Of a stretch of DNA of 64,000 nucleotides, positions 1 to 8,049 are shown in pieces (the first letter of the stretch is position 1; each line of letters begins with the position of its first letter). The DNA lies in contig NZ_CP058278.1 of NCBI RefSeq assembly GCF_013389455.1, positions 744,001 to 808,000 on the forward strand, read 5' to 3'. The position numbers and the translations under genes are program-made. The notes beneath the pieces are model-generated. The model was not told the DNA's origin, made no database searches, and saw only the letters and a program-made list of their open reading frames with translations. The stretch is from Flavobacterium inviolabile. GTDB lineage: Bacteria > Bacteroidota > Bacteroidia > Flavobacteriales > Flavobacteriaceae.

Positions 1-603
1 GTCGCTCACCTCGATCGTGTGGAGCAGGTCGTGGCTTGATACTAAAACCGTTACATTTGGATTAGCGGCCAGTTCCTTGATTATTTTTTTCAGACGGATC
101 TGCGTTGTCGGATCCAGATTCGCAAACGGTTCGTCCAGAATAATAACTTCCGGGCTTCCGATTAATGTGGCGATAATACCCACTTTTTTCTGGTTTCCTT
201 TAGACAAGTCCCGCAGGTATTTTTTATTATTCAGAATTTCTCCGTTAAAGAAATCTTCGTGCTTTGCCAAAAGCGCATCCACATCGGCTTTATTTTGTCC
301 GCGTAATTCCCCGATAAAATAGAAATATTCTTCCGGTGTTAAGTACCCGATCAGGAAGCTTTCATCGAGAAAAGCTGCCGTAAATGGTTTCCAGGCTTCA
401 CTGTTGTTCACCTGAACCGAGTTGTTTATGATGTGTCCTGTTGACGGTTGGATCAAGTCCAGCAACAGGCTGAAGAATGTTGTTTTTCCGGCACCGTTAT
501 TTCCAACTAATCCAAAGCTCTCTCCTTTTTTAATTTCAAGGTTTTCAATGTTCAATACGGTAGTACCGTTATATGTTTTTGATAGATTCGTTACGTGTAT
601 CAT
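1..603 (-). CDS. ABC transporter ATP-binding protein (3' end outside window)
   Basis: This is the nucleotide-binding subunit of an ABC-2-type exporter, which hydrolyses ATP on the cytoplasmic face. The 201 visible codons contain Walker A (GNNGAGKTT, about residues 34-42), the signature motif (LSKGNQKKVG), Walker B (VIILDEP) and the switch histidine (SSHD). The C-terminus lies beyond the window edge. The start is the ATG at 603, giving MIHVTNLSKTY. It is the last visible gene of a minus-strand run PadR, membrane protein, DUF5687, ATPase, so the DUF5687 protein is its likely permease partner. The substrate cannot be read from the sequence. The family call is secure. Confidence 0.93.
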   Translation of the reverse strand, partial: MIHVTNLSKTYNGTTVLNIENLEIKKGESFGLVGNNGAGKTTFFSLLLDLIQPSTGHIINNSVQVNNSEAWKPFTAAFLDESFLIGYLTPEEYFYFIGELRGQNKADVDALLAKHEDFFNGEILNNKKYLRDLSKGNQKKVGIIATLIGSPEVIILDEPFANLDPTTQIRLKKIIKELAANPNVTVLVSSHDLLHTIEVSD

Positions 604-629
604 TATCTATACTTTATTTAATTAATAGC

Positions 630-2099
630 TTAATTTTTCTGTTTGTAGGCTGCAAGGGTTTTGTACTTCTCCGTTTTATAAACGCGTTCAATAATTGCAA
701 ACACTTTGTTTCTAAAAGCAAAACCGATAACACCGGCCGAAGCAACCAGTATAAATCCAAAAGTGGATCCCAAGGTATAATGCCCGATGGCATATAACAA
801 TAACGGCAATGCAATTTTTGGCAGTGCCAGCAGTAAGCTTTTGACATTAAAAGCCTGTTTGTCGCCAAATGCGTTTTTACTTGTTGACAGGTCAATCGGT
901 GTTTTAACATAAGCACCGGCCCAAAGTACAACATGGGCATTTACCCCTAAATTGTAGATAGCTCCCACAAGAATAGCAGCATAAACTTCCCAGCCAAAAT
1001 ACAGGTAGAAAGAAGCCAGTACTGTTGAAATTACCGTGGCAATCACCATTAGCCACCACTTCGAATTCAGATAATCCCTATATTTGATATTCTGGCTCAT
1101 CATTAAAGGATAATAAGCACTGTCCCAGCTTGGCACAAACTGTCCGAAGTTTAGCAAGAAGCCACCGGTAACAAAAATTCCCGCAAAAATTTTCCAGTGT
1201 GGTGCACTATAGCTTTCAATCCCATTTGAGAAAAACAGCAGCCCGTAAAACAGGAATACCACACTCATGATAATGGTCATTTTGGAACGCTTGTTTCTTT
1301 TCAGAAGTTTGATATCGTTTTTAAGAAAGGTCCCCAAGGTTCCGAATTGGTTTAACCAGGTCAGGTTTTCTGTTCTGGCAATTTCGTGTTTCAGCTCTAA
1401 TCCGGCATCCAAATACAGATTCTTTTTAAAATATCGAAAGGTAATTTCATACAAAATACCACAAAGGATTACCGGAACGATTACCAGCCATTTCATCTCG
1501 TACAATCCCATAAAAAAGCTTCGGGTATACTGAGTGATATCAAACAGGTTATAATATTGTGATCCTGCAATTACAACGATAAGGCCAATTATGATATAAA
1601 GCAGCAGGTCCTTTTTATTAATGAGTATGTTTAAGTAGTTGTTTGCCAGGATCAACAGGATCATTCCCAAAAACCAGCAGCTAACTCCCAAAGGATCAAA
1701 ACCTTCGATGAACAATACTACCGAAAAAGGAACCAGAAAGAACAGGTGCAATACATTAAAAAATGAAATCGCTGTTTTTCCTAACGTATAATTGACAATG
1801 CTGTTTTTCCTGATATTGATAAAAAGCAATGGTTTAATATTCATTACCGGCGTTTTTTGCAGGAAAAAACGCATCATCAAATCCCCAAACAAATAGTAAA
1901 TAATAAAGGTATTGACTACCGGAAACGGTTTCATCTGGCTTTCCTCAAGGATATAATACAGGGCAGCCCCTAATATTAAAAACAATGCGATAAAATATAA
2001 CCCTGCTAAAATCATGAAAATCTTGAGCACCAGATTCGATGTGAATGAGGCGGATCGCAGGAATGATTTCCACTCTAAAGTGATAAAATGTTTTAACAT
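630..2099 (-). CDS. DUF5687 family membrane protein, probable ABC permease
   Basis: A 489-residue polytopic membrane protein with around ten or more hydrophobic segments and short charged loops. It resembles the Bacteroidota DUF5687 family, whose members sit beside a single ABC ATPase. The start MLKHFITLEWKSFLRSASF has the amphipathic N-terminus typical of ABC-2 permeases. It lies 26 bp upstream of the ATPase gene on the same strand, so the two probably form one exporter. The family name is recalled from the pattern and length; the permease role is inferred from neighbourhood and topology. The substrate is unknown. Confidence 0.78.
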   Translation of the reverse strand: MLKHFITLEWKSFLRSASFTSNLVLKIFMILAGLYFIALFLILGAALYYILEESQMKPFPVVNTFIIYYLFGDLMMRFFLQKTPVMNIKPLLFINIRKNSIVNYTLGKTAISFFNVLHLFFLVPFSVVLFIEGFDPLGVSCWFLGMILLILANNYLNILINKKDLLLYIIIGLIVVIAGSQYYNLFDITQYTRSFFMGLYEMKWLVIVPVILCGILYEITFRYFKKNLYLDAGLELKHEIARTENLTWLNQFGTLGTFLKNDIKLLKRNKRSKMTIIMSVVFLFYGLLFFSNGIESYSAPHWKIFAGIFVTGGFLLNFGQFVPSWDSAYYPLMMSQNIKYRDYLNSKWWLMVIATVISTVLASFYLYFGWEVYAAILVGAIYNLGVNAHVVLWAGAYVKTPIDLSTSKNAFGDKQAFNVKSLLLALPKIALPLLLYAIGHYTLGSTFGFILVASAGVIGFAFRNKVFAIIERVYKTEKYKTLAAYKQKN

Positions 2100-2154
2100 G
2101 AAATTTATACTGTTTTATTAAGGTTAGATGCGGCTTTATATCTTTTGTTACATA

Positions 2155-2880
2155 TTATTTTATAATCTGATGCTTTTTAACAATTTCATTCATTTCTTCC
2201 TGAAATATTTTAGGCAGTATTTTCATACGAATATATAGGAAAAGGTATAGCAACACCAGCAGTATCGAGAATAGTAAAATGGTCCGGAATCCCATTTCGA
2301 TCTTATTCATTATCTGGTATATAATATTAAAACCATTGCTCAGAAAGAGCAGCGGAAATGAGAAATAAATATTCTTCATGATACTTTCCAGCAGCCATTT
2401 TTTACCGGTTATTTTCTGCTGTTTTTTATTTTTCTTCAGCCATAAAAACGCGGCTATTCCTTCTATAAAAAAGGTTATGACAAACAGTCCCAAAATACTG
2501 TAATCAGGATAATGGCTGCGATTCAGTAACTGGAATACCACATAAACGGTTGCTATGACAAGGATAATTTTGGGCAATCTGAAAAAGCATCTGAATTCTG
2601 CTAAAATCCTGCGGTTGTACTTTCCGGTTAATGCTGCCTGTCTTTCCTCCAGAATTGTTGTAAAGCCGAAAACCCCAAATTTCCGGAACTCGATTTTTAA
2701 GGCTTCATCAAAAGAGATTTCCGGATTAATAGCCCACTGTGCTTCAATTGCATTTGCCAAATGGTCTACCAGCTCCGTTTGTACGTCATAATATGCCACA
2801 TAATGCTGACCGGTAAAAGCATATAGTTTTTCTATTTCTGTTTCATTTACCCTTCGGTCTGCCGTTTTGCCTGTATTCAT
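2155..2880 (-). CDS. Membrane protein with HAAS-like N-terminal helical domain
   Basis: A 241-residue protein whose first ~95 residues are soluble and helical (IEKLYAFTG, then TELVDHLANAIE, then FGVFGF), followed by about four membrane segments from residue ~100. Soluble helical domains of this layout next to PadR regulators are known as HAAS/DUF1700-type domains in other phyla; the resemblance here is by eye only. It lies 16 bp downstream of the PadR gene and upstream of the DUF5687/ABC pair, so it may sense or modulate the exporter or the regulator. No enzymatic motif is visible. Confidence 0.6.
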   Translation of the reverse strand: MNTGKTADRRVNETEIEKLYAFTGQHYVAYYDVQTELVDHLANAIEAQWAINPEISFDEALKIEFRKFGVFGFTTILEERQAALTGKYNRRILAEFRCFFRLPKIILVIATVYVVFQLLNRSHYPDYSILGLFVITFFIEGIAAFLWLKKNKKQQKITGKKWLLESIMKNIYFSFPLLFLSNGFNIIYQIMNKIEMGFRTILLFSILLVLLYLFLYIRMKILPKIFQEEMNEIVKKHQIIK

Positions 2881-2896
2881 CTTTTATACTATTCGA

Positions 2897-3232
2897 TTAT
2901 ATTTGAAATTTGGGCTTTACCAGCACCTGCATGTTCTTAATAAATGTTTCTAATTCTACCAGGCGGTTAACGGTTTCCTGTTCTCCGCTTGCTGTCAGCC
3001 TATAATATTTCCGGAGCCTGTTGTCTACTTTTTCCATTTCCACATCCAGAAAACCTTCTGCTTCCAGTTTGTGCAGCGCCGGATACAGCGCTCCTTCGGT
3101 AACATTCAGGTCGCCTTTCGTGATTTCCTTTACTTTTTGCGTAATTTCATAACCATACATCCTGCCGTTTTCTTCCAGCAACCGCATGATAATTGTATTC
3201 AGGCTGCCTTTATATAATTGTGAATTCTTCAT
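2897..3232 (-). CDS. PadR family transcriptional regulator
   Basis: A winged-helix repressor of the PadR type, 111 residues from the chosen ATG. Diagnostic stretches are the N-terminal helix MKNSQLYKGSLNTIIMRLL, then GRMYGYEITQKV, then the wing region TEGALYPALHKLEAEGFL and RKYYRLTASG. An upstream in-frame start would add 29 residues unlike the family, while the ATG at 3232 has an A/G-rich ribosome site (GGAAAAAATCAAG) just ahead. It is first in the operon with the membrane protein and ABC exporter, so it probably represses its own operon. A palindrome in the upstream region could be its operator. The ligand is unknown. Confidence 0.9.
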   Translation of the reverse strand: MKNSQLYKGSLNTIIMRLLEENGRMYGYEITQKVKEITKGDLNVTEGALYPALHKLEAEGFLDVEMEKVDNRLRKYYRLTASGEQETVNRLVELETFIKNMQVLVKPKFQI

Positions 3233-3268
3233 TTCTTGATTTTTTCCGACTCCAATATACATAATTTT

Positions 3269-3280
3269 CTTATGCATAAG
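3269..3280. promoter_or_regulatory. Perfect 12-bp palindrome upstream of padR, candidate operator
   Basis: CTTATGCATAAG is a perfect palindrome 36 bp upstream of the PadR start and between the two divergent genes. PadR proteins usually bind short ATGT/ACAT-type dyads near their own promoter, so autoregulation is plausible. No experiment or motif model supports it. Confidence 0.35.
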
Positions 3281-3334
3281 AGTCCTGAGTATTATTTTTT
3301 TGCAAAAGGGATTTATCAAAGGCTATAGGTTTAG

Positions 3335-3342
3335 TACATTTG
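3335..3342 (+). promoter_or_regulatory. Bacteroidota -10 element for the ferredoxin reductase gene
   Basis: TACATTTG matches the TAnnTTTG consensus and ends 20 bp before the ATG. No clear -35 TTTG is present at the usual spacing. Confidence 0.5.
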
Positions 3343-3362
3343 CAGCATAAACAATTGTAAAC

Positions 3363-4415
3363 ATGTCAACATTTCATTCTTTATTAATAAAAGAAGTCAG
3401 AAGAGAAACCGCACAGGCTGTTTCTGTTTCTTTTGATGTTCCGGAAAATTTAAAATCTGAATACCAATTTATCGCCGGTCAATACATTAATATAAAATAT
3501 TCCCAGGACGGAAAAGAGATCCGCAGAGCCTATTCCATCTGTTCCTCTCCCACCAGCGGTGAATTGCGTGTAGCGATTAAAGCGGTTTCGGACGGTTACT
3601 TTTCGAGAATAGCAAATGAAAAATTAAAAGAAGGTGATCGTATTGAAGTTGGCGTTCCGGAAGGAAAATTTACTTTTGAACCCAAACCGGACAATCAGCG
3701 CAATTATGCTGCATTTGCTGCCGGAAGCGGTATCACACCGGTTATGTCTATCATACAGGCTGTTTTAGAAGGAGAACCAAACAGTACTTTTGTTCTGGTT
3801 TACGGAAACAAATCGCCAGAGGATACTATTTTTTATAAAAAACTGCATGATTTACAACTGCAATACGTAGGTCGTTTCTTTGTACACTATGTATTCAGCC
3901 AGGCTAAAGCCGAAGATTCCATTTTTGGAAGAATTGAGCGTTCTACCGTTAATTTTGTAATCAAGAACAAACATGCTTCGCTAACATTCGCTAAATATTA
4001 TTTGTGTGGTCCGGAAGAAATGATTGCGACCGTAAGCGGTGTTTTAAAAGAGCAGAATGTTCCTGAAAAAGATATTAAGTTTGAGCTTTTCACAACATCC
4101 TCTACAGAAACTAAAATTGAAAATACTTTAGGCGGGCATACTAAAATCACGGTTTTGGTTGACGATGAAGAGGTTACTTTCGAAATGGCTCAAAAGCAAA
4201 CCATTCTTGAAGCAGCTTTAAAACAAGGTGTTGATGCCCCATATTCCTGTCAGGGTGGTATTTGCAGCAGCTGTCTGGCAAAAATAACAAGTGGCAGCGC
4301 CGAAATGCGAAAAAATTCCATCTTAACCGACAAAGAAATTGCCTCAGGATTAATTTTAACCTGTCAGGCACATCCAACATCCAGTGAAATCTATATCGAT
4401 TACGACGATGTATAA
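3363..4415 (+). CDS. Ferredoxin--NADP reductase-like protein with C-terminal 2Fe-2S domain (PaaE-like)
   Basis: A 350-residue cytoplasmic flavo-iron-sulfur oxidoreductase that passes electrons between NAD(P)H, FAD and a plant-type 2Fe-2S cluster. The FAD-binding barrel carries RAYS (~55-58), the nucleotide domain carries AAGSGITPVMS (~120-130), and the C-terminal ferredoxin domain carries the cluster cysteines in YSCQGGICSSC (~293-303) plus a later TCQAHP. The order matches PaaE, the reductase of phenylacetyl-CoA oxygenase, but no paa oxygenase genes are nearby, so the partner is unknown. It is monocistronic, with its own -10 element and a strong shared terminator downstream. Confidence 0.85.
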   Translation: MSTFHSLLIKEVRRETAQAVSVSFDVPENLKSEYQFIAGQYINIKYSQDGKEIRRAYSICSSPTSGELRVAIKAVSDGYFSRIANEKLKEGDRIEVGVPEGKFTFEPKPDNQRNYAAFAAGSGITPVMSIIQAVLEGEPNSTFVLVYGNKSPEDTIFYKKLHDLQLQYVGRFFVHYVFSQAKAEDSIFGRIERSTVNFVIKNKHASLTFAKYYLCGPEEMIATVSGVLKEQNVPEKDIKFELFTTSSTETKIENTLGGHTKITVLVDDEEVTFEMAQKQTILEAALKQGVDAPYSCQGGICSSCLAKITSGSAEMRKNSILTDKEIASGLILTCQAHPTSSEIYIDYDDV

Positions 4416-4420
4416 TATAA

Positions 4421-4464
4421 AGCATAAAAAAACGCCCTTAGAACTAAGGGCGTTTTTTTATGCT
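4421..4464. terminator. Bidirectional intrinsic terminator
   Basis: A perfect 20-bp inverted repeat with a GAAC loop; the stem core is CGCCCTTA/TAAGGGCG and both sides carry A/T runs of seven. It lies between two convergent genes and would stop transcription from both. Confidence 0.9.
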
Positions 4465-4470
4465 TATTCG

Positions 4471-5505
4471 TTATAATACCGATTCAATTTTAGCGATCAC
4501 GCTTTCCGGCGAAATGGTGTGCATCACGTCTTCATATCCTTCTACCGTTTTATTTCCGTAAACAGACGTTGGCAGCAACGGATAACGGGTTCTGTCCGGA
4601 ATCAGTGAATTTTCCATCGGCTGGTTAAACGGCAGGAATCCGGCATAAGGATGGGTTGCTCCCCAAAGGGTAATTACCTTTATTCCTAACATTGCAGCAA
4701 TATGACCGTTTCCGGAATCCATACTGACCATAACATCGAGATTACTGATTACTTCCATTTCCTGTGGTAATTTCAGTTTTCCGGCAACCACGATTATATT
4801 TTCCTGTCCTTTGCTTAATTTGTTCAGGCTATCCACTTCATCCTGTCCGCCGCCAAAAAGAAAGATCGTATAGTCTTTGTTTTGCGCCAGTTTATCAATT
4901 ACCTGCTGTATTAAATCCAGCGGGTACATTTTTGTTTCATATTGTGCAAAAGGGGCAATTCCAATCCATTTTCCGTTTTTTGTTCCCGCAACCTCAAGGC
5001 TCATGGCGCTGAGTTCTTTTTTTGTCGGAAAAACAGGGTGTTGCAGATCAATCGGGAAACCGAGTTTTTTAAACGCCAAAGCATGTCGTTCGAAAGTAGA
5101 CAGCAGGGGTTTGAAAATTTTGTTTCCGGCTCTTGTCAGTTCCTCTTTCTCTTTTCTTCCCTTGTCCATAAACGTTACTCTTTTTCCGGTTAAGGCAAAT
5201 AACTTACGGATAACTTTCGAGCGGATTGCATTGTGCAGATCGGCTACAGCATCGGCTTTTAGTTTTGTCAGGTCATAGAACAACCGCAACAGACCGGTAG
5301 GTCCTTCGTGTCTTCCCTGCAGATCAACATTAAAAAACGCAACGCCGGGAATATCTTCAAAAAAGGGTTTAAAAAACGGCCTCGATACCACCGTGACTTT
5401 CACATCGGGATATTGGGAAACAAAAGCCCGCAGCACCGGTGCGATCATGGCAACATCGCCCATTGCTGAAAGTCTTATTACTAAAATGTGTTTAATTTTA
5501 GACAT
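4471..5505 (-). CDS. Glycosyltransferase family 9 (heptosyltransferase-like)
   Basis: A 344-residue GT-B glycosyltransferase of family 9, which transfers heptose-type sugars to lipopolysaccharide core on the cytoplasmic face. The N-terminus ILVIRLSAMGDVAMIAPVL carries the typical RxSxxGD motif. The C-terminal half has the donor-site segments MVSMDSGNGHIAA and ITLWGATHPYAGF, matching the D-S-G-x-x-H-x-A pattern of the family. It lies 11 bp downstream of a DUF4254 gene, a pairing common in flavobacteria. The exact acceptor is unknown. Confidence 0.87.
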   Translation of the reverse strand: MSKIKHILVIRLSAMGDVAMIAPVLRAFVSQYPDVKVTVVSRPFFKPFFEDIPGVAFFNVDLQGRHEGPTGLLRLFYDLTKLKADAVADLHNAIRSKVIRKLFALTGKRVTFMDKGRKEKEELTRAGNKIFKPLLSTFERHALAFKKLGFPIDLQHPVFPTKKELSAMSLEVAGTKNGKWIGIAPFAQYETKMYPLDLIQQVIDKLAQNKDYTIFLFGGGQDEVDSLNKLSKGQENIIVVAGKLKLPQEMEVISNLDVMVSMDSGNGHIAAMLGIKVITLWGATHPYAGFLPFNQPMENSLIPDRTRYPLLPTSVYGNKTVEGYEDVMHTISPESVIAKIESVL

Positions 5506-5516
5506 GTGCCTTAAGG

Positions 5517-6122
5517 CTACTTTTTATTCTGGTACAAAACCGGGTTCAACTCATCGTCATTGTACATCTTCATTTGTTTGTACACCTTCATGTACTTATC
5601 ACCGTTTTCAATGTCGGTTAACAAATCATCAATAGCAGTGGTCAGATCTTTTTTCTGTTCCAATAAAACGTTTAGTTTTTCCTGGCATTTTGCTCTATGT
5701 TCTTCGCTGGCTTCTTTACGATTTGCTTCTTCATTCATGTGGTAAATTTTCAATGCCAGTATCGACAAACGATCCAGTGCCCAAGCCGGACTTTCGGAGT
5801 TGATTTTTGCCGTTGGTTTTACATTTACTGCTGCAAACTTCTGAAGAAAATAGCTGTCGATATATTCTACCATATCCGTTCTTTCCTGGTTGGACGCATC
5901 GATTCTTCTTTTTAAAATCAAGGCTGCTTCCGGATTAATCTGCGGGTCACGGATAATGTCTTCAAAATGCCATTGAACCGTATCAATCCAGTTTTTCAGA
6001 TATAATAAATGTTCAATTTTATCTTTTGGATAAGGGTTATTTATGGGTTGATCGACATTATCAAACTTATGATAATCGGTGATACTTTCCTCAAAAATAG
6101 AAAAGGCAAATTGTGAAAACAT
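5517..6122 (-). CDS. DUF4254 domain-containing protein
   Basis: A 201-residue soluble, largely helical protein matching DUF4254 by length and sequence feel (WIDTVQWHFEDIIRDP; ALDRLSILALKIYHMNEE). Its function is not established. The gene directly precedes a GT9 glycosyltransferase on the same strand, suggesting a shared operon and a role linked to lipopolysaccharide core synthesis. A perfect TAnnTTTG -10 element lies just upstream. No catalytic motif is seen. Confidence 0.75.
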   Translation of the reverse strand: MFSQFAFSIFEESITDYHKFDNVDQPINNPYPKDKIEHLLYLKNWIDTVQWHFEDIIRDPQINPEAALILKRRIDASNQERTDMVEYIDSYFLQKFAAVNVKPTAKINSESPAWALDRLSILALKIYHMNEEANRKEASEEHRAKCQEKLNVLLEQKKDLTTAIDDLLTDIENGDKYMKVYKQMKMYNDDELNPVLYQNKK

Positions 6123-6139
6123 AGTTTAAATTTTATTTA

Positions 6140-6147
6140 CAAATATA
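6140..6147 (-). promoter_or_regulatory. Bacteroidota -10 element for DUF4254-GT9 operon
   Basis: Read on the minus strand this is TATATTTG, ending 17 bp before the DUF4254 ATG. No convincing -35 was found. Confidence 0.5.
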
Positions 6148-6188
6148 GTTTTTATACTTTTATCCTACTAATACAAATTTTACACTAA

Positions 6189-6842
6189 ATGCGCATTCAT
6201 TATATTTCCGAAAACAACAGTATTCTCAATCATTTTTTATCTCAAATCCGCGATGTAAATGTCCAGAAAGACAGCATGCGTTTTCGTAAAAATATAGAAC
6301 GTATTGGTGAAGTCATGGCCTATGAGCTAAGCAAGATACTAACTTATAAAGAGGTTAATATCCAAACGCCGCTGGGCATCAAAAAAACAACTGCTTTAGA
6401 AGACAATGTTGTTTTGTGTTCCATTCTGAGAGCCGGTCTGGCATTGCATACCGGGTTTATGAATTTCTTTGATGATGCCGAAAACGGCTTTGTGTCGGCA
6501 ATGCGCCATCACCCGAATAACGACGATTATTTTGATATTTTAGTAGAGTATCAGGCCGCTCCTTCTTTTGAAAATAAAAACCTGATTCTGATTGATCCAA
6601 TGTTAGCCACCGGACAGTCGCTGGTTGCTGTTTTCAATAAATTAATGACTGCCGAAACGCCTAAAGAAATTCACATCGCCGTAGTTATTGCCACTCCGGA
6701 AGGAATTGCCTATCTGGAAAATAACCTGCCGGATAACTGCCACCTTTGGGTAGCGGCTCTGGACGAAGGCCTGAACGAAAAAAATTATATTGTTCCGGGA
6801 TTAGGTGACGCCGGTGACCTGGCTTACGGCAGCAAATTATAA
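6189..6842 (+). CDS. upp: Uracil phosphoribosyltransferase
   Basis: This enzyme converts uracil and PRPP to UMP in pyrimidine salvage. The 217-residue protein has the conserved early segment RFRKNIERIGEVMAYE, the SILRAGLAL stretch, the PRPP-binding loop LILIDPMLATGQS (~136-148) and the C-terminal uracil-binding region around IVPGLGDAGDLAYG. The last is diagnostic for UPRTase. The ATG gives MRIHYISENNS. The gene converges with the DUF6427 membrane gene and their ends overlap by 6 bp. Confidence 0.95.
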   Translation: MRIHYISENNSILNHFLSQIRDVNVQKDSMRFRKNIERIGEVMAYELSKILTYKEVNIQTPLGIKKTTALEDNVVLCSILRAGLALHTGFMNFFDDAENGFVSAMRHHPNNDDYFDILVEYQAAPSFENKNLILIDPMLATGQSLVAVFNKLMTAETPKEIHIAVVIATPEGIAYLENNLPDNCHLWVAALDEGLNEKNYIVPGLGDAGDLAYGSKL

Positions 6843-7769
6843 TACCTGGGCAAAAAAGATAAAGAAACTAATGGCTACAAGGGAATACAATACGCCTTCT
6901 CTTGTCCATTTGTTATCGATATTTTCTATAAAATTGGTTCCCATAACCGCTAACGGGAAAAAGGTAAAAGCCAGAAAACTGTTGTTTTTACTTGACGACA
7001 ATACATAAATCCCGACTCCTAATAAAAAGGAAAAAAGAATTTTCTTGTACGACGACTGCATATTCAGCGGACGGTTGGAAAGTGCCAGCAATTGCGTGGC
7101 AAAAAACAGTACCGCTATCGACGAAAAAAGTGCCAGGGCAATGTTCTGATATACGTTTTCAAAATAGGTAAAATCAAAACTGATATAGGCTTTCTCCATT
7201 ACTAAAAGCAACAGGTTCTTGTCCCATACTATTACCGCAAAAACAAAAATTATCAGCACTGTAAACAGGGCAATAAACGGAATGATCCAGTTGCGATAAT
7301 CTCTCGAAACGTGGAAAATAATGGACACAAATACTAAAATCAAAAAAAGTATACTCCAGAAATGGAATAGTGTCGCCACAAATATCCATAACGACGCATC
7401 AAAGATTTTTTCTTTCGGGGTTATTAACGACTGCAACGAAATTAAGCGTCGAAGCGACAACAGTATAAAAAAGTTCGCAATTATGATATTGGTGTTTATC
7501 AAAACCGACGGAAACAGGATCAGAAAAAGCAGAAACAGAAAGGGTGTATAACTGTTATCTTTTGTCAATCCGTTTCTTTTACTGATGAATCTTACTAAAA
7601 ATAACGACCCTAATAGCAGTAAGAATGAACCTACTTTTTGAACCACTGTTGTATAGTGTTCCATCCAGCTCAGGTCCTTAGTTTGGTATAAAAAGTAAAA
7701 TAAAACTAGCAATAAACTAATTAAAGCATAATTTAACGGTCTAGATTTATTAAAAAGACTTGCTATCAT
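6837..7769 (-). CDS. DUF6427 family polytopic membrane protein
   Basis: A 310-residue integral membrane protein with roughly eight to ten hydrophobic segments and no recognisable catalytic motif. By position (between upp and a DUF6341/purD pair) and length it fits the flavobacterial family DUF6427. Its function is unknown. It starts at the ATG giving MIASLFNKSRPLNYAL and is transcribed divergently from the DUF6341 gene; the -35 element of that gene overlaps this gene's start. Confidence 0.68.
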   Translation of the reverse strand: MIASLFNKSRPLNYALISLLLVLFYFLYQTKDLSWMEHYTTVVQKVGSFLLLLGSLFLVRFISKRNGLTKDNSYTPFLFLLFLILFPSVLINTNIIIANFFILLSLRRLISLQSLITPKEKIFDASLWIFVATLFHFWSILFLILVFVSIIFHVSRDYRNWIIPFIALFTVLIIFVFAVIVWDKNLLLLVMEKAYISFDFTYFENVYQNIALALFSSIAVLFFATQLLALSNRPLNMQSSYKKILFSFLLGVGIYVLSSSKNNSFLAFTFFPLAVMGTNFIENIDNKWTREGVLYSLVAISFFIFFAQVL

Positions 7770-7789
7770 GTAGATATTTTATATTTTTG
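7760..7789 (+). promoter_or_regulatory. Promoter for the DUF6341 gene (TTG-N19-TATTTTTG)
   Basis: TTG at 7760-7762 and TATTTTTG at 7782-7789 are spaced by 19 bp, a good match to the Bacteroidota primary sigma promoter. The coding start is 28 bp further on. Confidence 0.62.
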
Positions 7790-7817
7790 TGACTGTAAAT
7801 ATAATACTTAAACAAAA

Positions 7818-8048
7818 ATGAAAGCATTTTTTGAAGGAATACAGTACTTATTCGTAGACATATTATTCGCTCCGATGGATTGGATGAGACAATTGGAATT
7901 AACAAACTGGTGGGCTGCAAATCTTTTAAACTGGATTTTCATCATCATCTGTTGTGGTGCTACTTATTACTGGGTTAAAGAATTAAAAAGTCACAAAGAT
8001 AAGGGTGAGGATGCTCAGGATACTACAGCCCATTCGTTCTTGAAATAA
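7818..8048 (+). CDS. DUF6341 family small membrane protein
   Basis: A 76-residue protein with an amphipathic, Trp-rich first half (FAPMDWMRQLELTNWWAAN), one membrane helix (LLNWIFIIICCGATYYW) and a charged tail. It matches the flavobacterial family DUF6341, found beside purD. Its function is unknown. It has its own promoter. Its probable terminator lies inside the 3' end of the convergent purD gene, since only 1 bp separates the two stop codons. Confidence 0.75.
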   Translation: MKAFFEGIQYLFVDILFAPMDWMRQLELTNWWAANLLNWIFIIICCGATYYWVKELKSHKDKGEDAQDTTAHSFLK

Positions 8049-8049
8049 T

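Noticed and set aside
614..940. 108-codon open frame on the minus strand
   Set aside because: It overlaps the 3' end of the DUF5687 gene in another frame and has no ribosome site or domain.
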